From Onstottus_B sp049273855 (GTDB lineage: Bacteria > Acidobacteriota > Blastocatellia > UBA7656): 29,214 nucleotides of DNA. The stretch's first letter is position 1, and each line of letters begins with the position of its first letter. A model generated the notes under the pieces. It was not told the origin of the DNA. It saw only the letters and a program-made list of their open reading frames with translations, and searched no databases. Location: the NCBI GenBank assembly GCA_049273855.1, contig JBASRN010000280.1:1-29214 (forward strand). Direction: 5' to 3'. Below, in pieces: positions 25,194 through 29,214 of the stretch. Both the position numbers and the translations under genes were made by a program.

Positions 25194-25427
25194 TCACGGC
25201 TGCGAGCCCTGGTCCATCCACTGCTTGAACAAGTCAACCTTGTCTTTGGACCACGGTCCTCCTGCCTCCGGCGGCGGCATCCGTCCATTCGATACCGAAT
25301 CGTAGATGTCATCGGCGTTGTCCCTAACGTCGCCGTAAGACCAAAGGTCAAACATGAAAAGCATGTGACCTCGGTCGGCCTCGGTCATCAGAGGCTTGAT
25401 GTCCTTGTCAAAACTCACCTGCGCCAT
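25194..25427 (-). CDS. Small heme-less cytochrome-c-like protein
   Basis: The protein has 77 residues, MAQVSFDKDIKPLMTEADRGHMLFMFDLWSYGDV..., then IYDSVSNGRMPPPEAGGPW and VDLFKQWMDQG. The order FxxDIxPL, DRxxM, FDLW, GxMPP, W...V.LF..W...G resembles the core of small c-type-cytochrome-like domains, but the CxxCH heme motif is missing. A signal peptide is also missing. GGAGGAG lies a few bases before the ATG. The start is 18 nt after the stop of the ferredoxin-reductase-like gene, so the two are cotranscribed. Proteins with this pattern are common and of unknown function; a role as a partner of the flavin protein is only a guess. Confidence 0.85.
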   Translation of the reverse strand: MAQVSFDKDIKPLMTEADRGHMLFMFDLWSYGDVRDNADDIYDSVSNGRMPPPEAGGPWSKDKVDLFKQWMDQGSQP

Positions 25428-25445
25428 ATCTCCTCCTCAAGTCGG

Positions 25446-25838
25446 TCAGTAACCCGAGAACTCTTCAGCGCGAATATCGGCGTCGCTCACGCCGGTTTCG
25501 CCGAGCCTCTTTCGCATCGCGGTGACCAATCCTTCGGGACCGGCTACATAATAAATCGGGGACTTGAGATCGTCTATGAACGGCATGGATTTGATGACGC
25601 GCTTGAAAGCCGTGTCGCGCATTCGCGTCGCAATCATCAAGTCCTCCTCGTGAGGCGCACTGGCAATCGAGAAGGTTCTGCTGTCGCCCTCGGCATCGGT
25701 CTCCGGCGGATCGATCAGGGTGAAACGCAGGAACTGCCCGGCCTTGAACTGAAAACCCTCGGGCTTCTCGAAATAAAAGGCAGCGGTGCCTTCGGCGATC
25801 TCTTCGCGACGCTTCAGTCTCACTTTATGTGTGGGCAT
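25446..25838 (-). CDS. Ferredoxin-reductase-like flavoprotein with apparent internal deletion
   Basis: The protein has 130 residues. Residues 1-86 match the beginning of an FAD-dependent ferredoxin-NAD(P)+ reductase-type domain, with the flavin motif RTFS at 54-57 and DTAFKRVIKSMP at 75-86. Residues 87-130 (FIDDLKSPIYYVAGPEGLVTAMRK...EEFSGY) match the very C-terminus of the same family. The segment expected between them, roughly 100-110 residues with the rest of the FAD barrel and most of the NAD-binding domain (including its GGIGITP loop), is absent, although the frame is kept. Normal length is near 240. The junction is close to 25580. The product probably cannot act as a reductase. Alternatives are an assembly artefact or a minimal flavin-binding derivative. 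Confidence 0.75.
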   Translation of the reverse strand: MPTHKVRLKRREEIAEGTAAFYFEKPEGFQFKAGQFLRFTLIDPPETDAEGDSRTFSIASAPHEEDLMIATRMRDTAFKRVIKSMPFIDDLKSPIYYVAGPEGLVTAMRKRLGETGVSDADIRAEEFSGY

Positions 25839-25952
25839 AGCGATTTCCTGTCGGCAGATTGAACTGACTATCCAGAACTTATTACGCGCTGTTGGCTTCC
25901 GGCGGACTTGCGGGCTTAAGCGACTTACGCTATCTGTCAGCTAAACAGTGTT

Positions 25953-26050
25953 CTCCGCGGATCCTCAGGCGCACTCGGCGGCTCTGCGGTGAGTTTTTCT
26001 CGCAGTTCTGCTCACCGCAAAGCCGCTAAGGACGCCGAGGTTGCGCGGAG
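25953..26050. repeat. GC-rich imperfect palindrome of about 98 bp
   Basis: The left arm 25953-25993 (CTCCGCGGATCC...CTGCGGTGAG) and right arm 26011-26050 (CTCACCGCAAAGC...GCGCGGAG) are imperfect reverse complements around a T-rich loop. It occupies the centre of the 338-nt gap before the molybdate operon. No gene is seen in the gap. Confidence 0.65.
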
Positions 26051-26138
26051 AGACGCCGCAATGCGGACCACCCTTTAGACTAGCCGGTCCCTATCAACGT
26101 TAGAAACAATCAAAGTCGTCTAAAATCGCCGCATCGAC

Positions 26139-26169
26139 TTGACTAGTACCACCTGAAATCGTGTAGCCT
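26139..26169 (+). promoter_or_regulatory. Possible promoter of the molybdate operon
   Basis: TTGACT (26139-26144) is followed after 19 nt by TAGCCT (26164-26169). Spacing is long, and transcription would start almost at the ATG (26177), implying a nearly leaderless mRNA, consistent with the lack of a visible ribosome-binding site. Confidence 0.25.
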
Positions 26170-26176
26170 GTCCGCC

Positions 26177-26581
26177 ATGGACATGTTGAAGCCTCAGGAT
26201 GCCGCCAGGTTGATCGGGGTTAGTTATCCCACGCTCAAGACCTGGATCTACAAAGGAACGGTGCGGTCGGTCCTGACTCCAGGCGGTCATCATCGAATCC
26301 CGCAGAGCGAGATCGACCGGCTGACCCAATCGAAGAAAACGAGTTCGAAAACACGCGGCAAACAATCTCCGTTGAGCGCCATCAGCGGACGCAACAAGCT
26401 GCTCGGCACGGTAACCGAAGTGAAGTTCGAAGGACTGCTGGCTCAGGTGACTATCAGCCTTGGCGATCAGTCGATAACTTCGATCATCACCCGCGACGCT
26501 TGCGAGGAGCTCGGCTTGAAGAAGGGCGCCAAAGCCTACGCCCTGATAAAGGCAACCGAGGTGATGATAGTTCGCGGGTGA
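26177..26581 (+). CDS. HTH-Mop molybdate-responsive protein
   Basis: The protein has 134 residues. The N-terminal half is a MerR/excisionase-type winged helix (LKPQDAARLIGVSYPTLKTWIYKGTVRSVLTPGGHHRIPQSEIDRL). After a Ser/Lys-rich linker comes a single Mop/TOBE domain (SGRNKLLGTVTEVKFEGLLAQVTISLG, ITRDACEELGLKKGAKAYALIKATEVMIVRG), the molybdate- or tungstate-binding fold. It therefore probably senses molybdate and binds DNA, acting as a short counterpart of ModE. It opens the operon: modA starts 14 nt downstream. The start could also be the ATG two codons later; no clear ribosome-binding site decides it. Confidence 0.93.
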   Translation: MDMLKPQDAARLIGVSYPTLKTWIYKGTVRSVLTPGGHHRIPQSEIDRLTQSKKTSSKTRGKQSPLSAISGRNKLLGTVTEVKFEGLLAQVTISLGDQSITSIITRDACEELGLKKGAKAYALIKATEVMIVRG

Positions 26582-26594
26582 AGCCCGTTGAGTT

Positions 26595-27392
26595 ATGCTT
26601 CGTTTTGACAGAACTTGCATTCTGCTTTTTATGACGCTCGTCGTTGGTTTAATGGCGACGGCGTGCGACAGCGGTCCTCCTACTCAGCAATACACCGCGC
26701 TAACCGTTTCGGCCGCAGCCGATCTGACTCCGGCCTTCAGTGAGATCGGTATGCTCTTCGAAAAAGAGACCGGAACTAAAGTGGCATTCAACTTTGGATC
26801 GACCGGTCAGCTCACCCAGCAGATTGAACAGGGGGCACCGGTTGATCTGTTTGCGGCGGCGAATTCCTCGTTCATTGATGAGCTTGAGAAGAAAGGACTG
26901 ATAGTTCCCGAAACAAGAGCAGTCTATGCACAGGGCCGTATCACAATCTGGAGCCGGAATGACAGCGGGCTTGAACTTGATCGGCTTGAGGATCTCACTC
27001 GGGCCGAGTTCAAGCGCATCGCCATTGCCAATCCGGATCACGCGCCTTACGGGATGGCAGCTCGAGAAGCGCTTCAGCGCGCGGGAGTCTGGGAGGCGGC
27101 GGAGCGGAAACTCGTTTTCGGCGAGAACATAAGCCAGACGCTCCAGTTCGCTGAGAGCGGCAACGTGGACGCGGCTATCGTCGCGTTGTCGCTTAGCATC
27201 AACAGCGGTGGAAAATGGAAGCTCATTCCATCCGAGTTGCACAATCCGCTCAATCAAACTCTTGCAGTCATCAAAGGCGCGAAAAACGAAGCGTCCGCTC
27301 GACAATTTGCAGCTTTCATTAACGCGCCTCAGGGCCGTCAGGTAATGCGCAAGTACGGCTTTGTGCTTCCGGGCGAGGAGGCAGCGCCGTGA
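26595..27392 (+). CDS. modA: Molybdate ABC transporter substrate-binding protein
   Basis: The protein has 265 residues with a signal sequence ending in a lipobox-like ATAC (Cys24), so it is probably a lipoprotein facing the periplasm. Periplasmic-binding-protein features of ModA are clear: LTVSAAADLTPAFSEIGMLFEKETG, FNFGSTGQLTQQIEQGAPVDLFAAANSSFIDEL, IAIANPDHAPYGMAAREAL, VFGENISQTLQFAESGNVDAAIVALS. It captures molybdate (or tungstate) and delivers it to ModB. The last four bases overlap the modB start, indicating coupled translation. Confidence 0.96.
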   Translation: MLRFDRTCILLFMTLVVGLMATACDSGPPTQQYTALTVSAAADLTPAFSEIGMLFEKETGTKVAFNFGSTGQLTQQIEQGAPVDLFAAANSSFIDELEKKGLIVPETRAVYAQGRITIWSRNDSGLELDRLEDLTRAEFKRIAIANPDHAPYGMAAREALQRAGVWEAAERKLVFGENISQTLQFAESGNVDAAIVALSLSINSGGKWKLIPSELHNPLNQTLAVIKGAKNEASARQFAAFINAPQGRQVMRKYGFVLPGEEAAP

Positions 27393-28057
27393 ACTGGCAC
27401 GCGGTTACTCTTTCATTGCAGGTGACGGCCGTCGCGACCTTGTTGCTGTTCGTGATCGGTCTGGCGTTGGCCTATCTGCTCGCGCGGCGTCGAGTCCCGG
27501 GCCAGATCGTTCTCGAAACCCTGATCAACCTTCCGCTCGTGCTCCCGCCAAGCGTGATCGGGTACTACTTGCTGCTCGCACTTGGCCGGGGCAGTCCTCT
27601 TTTCGAATGGTTGGACATCCGGCTGGTGTTCACCTGGAAGGCCGCTGTCATCGCATCGACGGTTGTTGGGCTGCCGTTGATGGTTCAAACGGCACGCGCT
27701 GCGATCGCAAGCGTCGACCCGGCGCTCGAACAGGCGGCCAGGACGCTTGGATCTTCGGAGTTGGAGATCTTGTGGCGAGTGACGCTGCCGCTGGCGCGGC
27801 GCGGCATAGTCGCCGGGGTAATTCTCGGCTCAGCCCGGGCGCTCGGCGAGTTTGGCGCCACGCTGATGGTCGCCGGCAACATTCCAGATCAGACGCAGAC
27901 GCTTCCGCTGGCGATCTATGACGCGGTTCAGAGCCGCCAATATGATCTCGCCGGTCAGATGGTGTTGATCATGACGGCGCTGGGCTTTGCCGGCCTTTGG
28001 TGGGCGCGGCGCCTGGAACAGAACGCTGGCCGGCGACGCGCCCGACCTGCCCGGTAA
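27389..28057 (+). CDS. modB: Molybdate ABC transporter permease
   Basis: The protein has 222 residues, starting with GTG inside the modA stop (GTGA overlap). It has several hydrophobic membrane segments (about five) and the ABC-permease EAA loop EQAARTLGSSELEILWRVTLPLARRG, which docks on the ATPase. Other family markers are NLPLVLPPSVIGYYLL and GSARALGEFGATLMVAGN, the latter typical of molybdate permeases. It forms the inner-membrane channel with ModC. Confidence 0.97.
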   Translation: MNWHAVTLSLQVTAVATLLLFVIGLALAYLLARRRVPGQIVLETLINLPLVLPPSVIGYYLLLALGRGSPLFEWLDIRLVFTWKAAVIASTVVGLPLMVQTARAAIASVDPALEQAARTLGSSELEILWRVTLPLARRGIVAGVILGSARALGEFGATLMVAGNIPDQTQTLPLAIYDAVQSRQYDLAGQMVLIMTALGFAGLWWARRLEQNAGRRRARPAR

Positions 28058-28064
28058 AACCTCG

Positions 28065-29165
28065 ATGGAATCCACTCGACTCAACGTCAACATCAAGAAG
28101 AGACTCGGCGCGTTCGATCTTGATATCGAGTTGACCGCGGGCGCTGAAATACTCGTTCTGTTTGGCCCCTCGGGCGCGGGCAAGACCCAAACGCTAAACG
28201 CTATCGCCGGACTTGCGACTCCTGACTGGGGAGAGATCACGCTCGATGGGAAAGCGTTCTTTCTCAACAAGCCGGGAACCGTTTCAACTAACACTCCGGC
28301 GCGCAATCGCCGGGTCGGTTACGTCTTTCAACAGTATGCGCTGTTCCCGCACCTTACGGCGTTGGAAAACGTCGCCTATCCGCTCCGACGCAAGCATAAC
28401 GGCCGAGCGCGCGCAGCGGCGTTGCTTGAGCGAATGCGTCTGACCGATCATTCGGACCAGTACCCTGACGAACTGTCAGGTGGTCAGCAGCAACGAGTCG
28501 CGATAGCGCGGGCGCTGGCTGCCGAACCTCGCGTGCTGCTTTTGGACGAGCCGTTCTCAGCGCTCGACGCCCCGATACGCGAGCGGCTGCACGAAGACCT
28601 TCGCGCCGTGCAAATGGAGGCAGGCCTGGTCGTCATTTATGTGACCCACAATCTGGATGACGCACTTTCGATTGGACATCGGCTCGCAGTCGTTCAAGGC
28701 GGCCGTGTCGAGCAGATCGGCTCAATTGAAGACGTCTACGTTCGGCCCGCGAGTTCAGCAGCAATGGAGGTGCTTGGAATACCCAACCGGATGGTGGCCA
28801 CGGTCGCAAGCATTGCTCCTGATAAACTGGTTCTTGATTGGGATGGGCTGTTGCTCGACGCTCCTCTACAGCCGGTGCGAGCGGGGCAGTCCGTCCTCGC
28901 ATACATTCGTCCCGAGGAGATCAGAATCCTGATTCCCGGTGAACGATCCACACGCGAGTGCAACAGTCCCGTCTCGGGCAAGATCACAAGCGTTCAGGTC
29001 GGGAGACACTTTCGCCTGGTTCGCGTAGGGCTGCACAACCGCCGGGTGATCGAAGCGCACCTGCCGTTGTCGTGCGAGCACAACTTGCTCCTCCTCGAAG
29101 CCGACGTCGATATCGAGATTCCCGCGAACGCCGTGGTGGTGTCGAGTTCTGAACGACCAGATTGA
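28065..29165 (+). CDS. modC: Molybdate ABC transporter ATPase with C-terminal TOBE domain
   Basis: The protein has 366 residues from the ATG at 28065, 7 nt after the modB stop. Walker A is GPSGAGKT (34-41), the Q-loop is FQQYALFPH (88-96), the signature is LSGGQQQ (137-143), Walker B is VLLLDEPFSALD (157-168) and the switch His195 is in THNLDD. From about residue 285 a TOBE/Mop-like regulatory domain follows (VRAGQSVLAYIRPEEIRIL, SGKITSVQVGRHFRLVRVGL), which may let molybdate inhibit transport. All catalytic residues are present. The gene closes the mod operon. Confidence 0.97.
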   Translation: MESTRLNVNIKKRLGAFDLDIELTAGAEILVLFGPSGAGKTQTLNAIAGLATPDWGEITLDGKAFFLNKPGTVSTNTPARNRRVGYVFQQYALFPHLTALENVAYPLRRKHNGRARAAALLERMRLTDHSDQYPDELSGGQQQRVAIARALAAEPRVLLLDEPFSALDAPIRERLHEDLRAVQMEAGLVVIYVTHNLDDALSIGHRLAVVQGGRVEQIGSIEDVYVRPASSAAMEVLGIPNRMVATVASIAPDKLVLDWDGLLLDAPLQPVRAGQSVLAYIRPEEIRILIPGERSTRECNSPVSGKITSVQVGRHFRLVRVGLHNRRVIEAHLPLSCEHNLLLLEADVDIEIPANAVVVSSSERPD

Positions 29166-29176
29166 ATGCTGAGCAT

Positions 29177-29214
29177 GTACGGGCGGCCCTCCGTGGCCGC
29201 CCCTTGTTGCAAAG
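29177..29214. repeat. GC-rich inverted repeat, GTACGGGCG family, copy 3, cut by window edge
   Basis: GTACGGGCGGCCCTCCGTGG begins at 29177 and matches the left arm of the copies at 23685 and 17056. It can fold by itself (GGCGGCC with GGCCGCC). It starts 11 nt after modC ends and runs off the window, so its right arm is not seen. Confidence 0.6.

Noticed and set aside
25194..25427. Small c-type cytochrome
   Set aside because: No CxxCH and no signal peptide, so heme attachment is not expected; kept as a heme-less relative.

Overview
The window looks like chromosomal DNA from a GC-rich, Gram-negative, probably free-living bacterium. The best guess is Acidobacteriota, possibly Blastocatellia-like. 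This is inferred from the gene mix: an Oar-type TonB-dependent receptor with an N-terminal carboxypeptidase-regulatory domain, DUF1573, DUF2911, a DUF1570/TPR metalloprotease-like protein, many small exported beta-rich proteins, and GC-rich inverted repeats between genes. No marker gene in the window fixes the taxonomy.

Layout. 1-1836 is the end of a CRISPR array: 25 complete 36-nt repeats plus one cut by the window edge, all identical, with 25 spacers. No cas gene is present. 2259-6032 encodes a protein made almost only of TPR repeats (33 counted). 10965-6366 on the minus strand is a tight three-gene cluster: an exported subtilisin-like protease, a GAF-GAF-AAA+-Fis sigma54 activator whose start lies 3 nt after the protease stop, and an exported protein with two copies of a beta-barrel-like domain. 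11268-18236 holds an exported DUF2541-like protein, a DUF1570/TPR protein, a RamB/PrpR-like XRE regulator with a degenerate zinc motif, two paralogous exported proteins and an SDR oxidoreductase.

18569-23680 holds DUF1573, then a tRNA at 19036-19129 with selenocysteine-tRNA architecture but a GCA (cysteine) anticodon, then a DUF2911 fusion protein, a Cys-rich exported protein and a large TonB-dependent receptor. 23888-25838 (minus) appears eroded: an NmrA-like gene lacking its N-terminus next to a repeat fragment, a small sulfotransferase, a heme-less small protein, and a ferredoxin-reductase-like protein with an apparent internal deletion. 26177-29165 is a molybdate operon: a HTH-Mop regulator followed by modA, modB and modC.

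Intergenic DNA is rich in inverted-repeat elements. One family occurs at 17056-17139, 23685-23769 and 29177-29214, and others sit at 15580-15828, 18249-18401, 24438-24482 and 25953-26050. The strongest unusual signal is the tRNA-Sec-like tRNA with a cysteine anticodon. The two decayed genes, the repeat elements and the array beside the giant TPR gene suggest an accessory, rearranging region.
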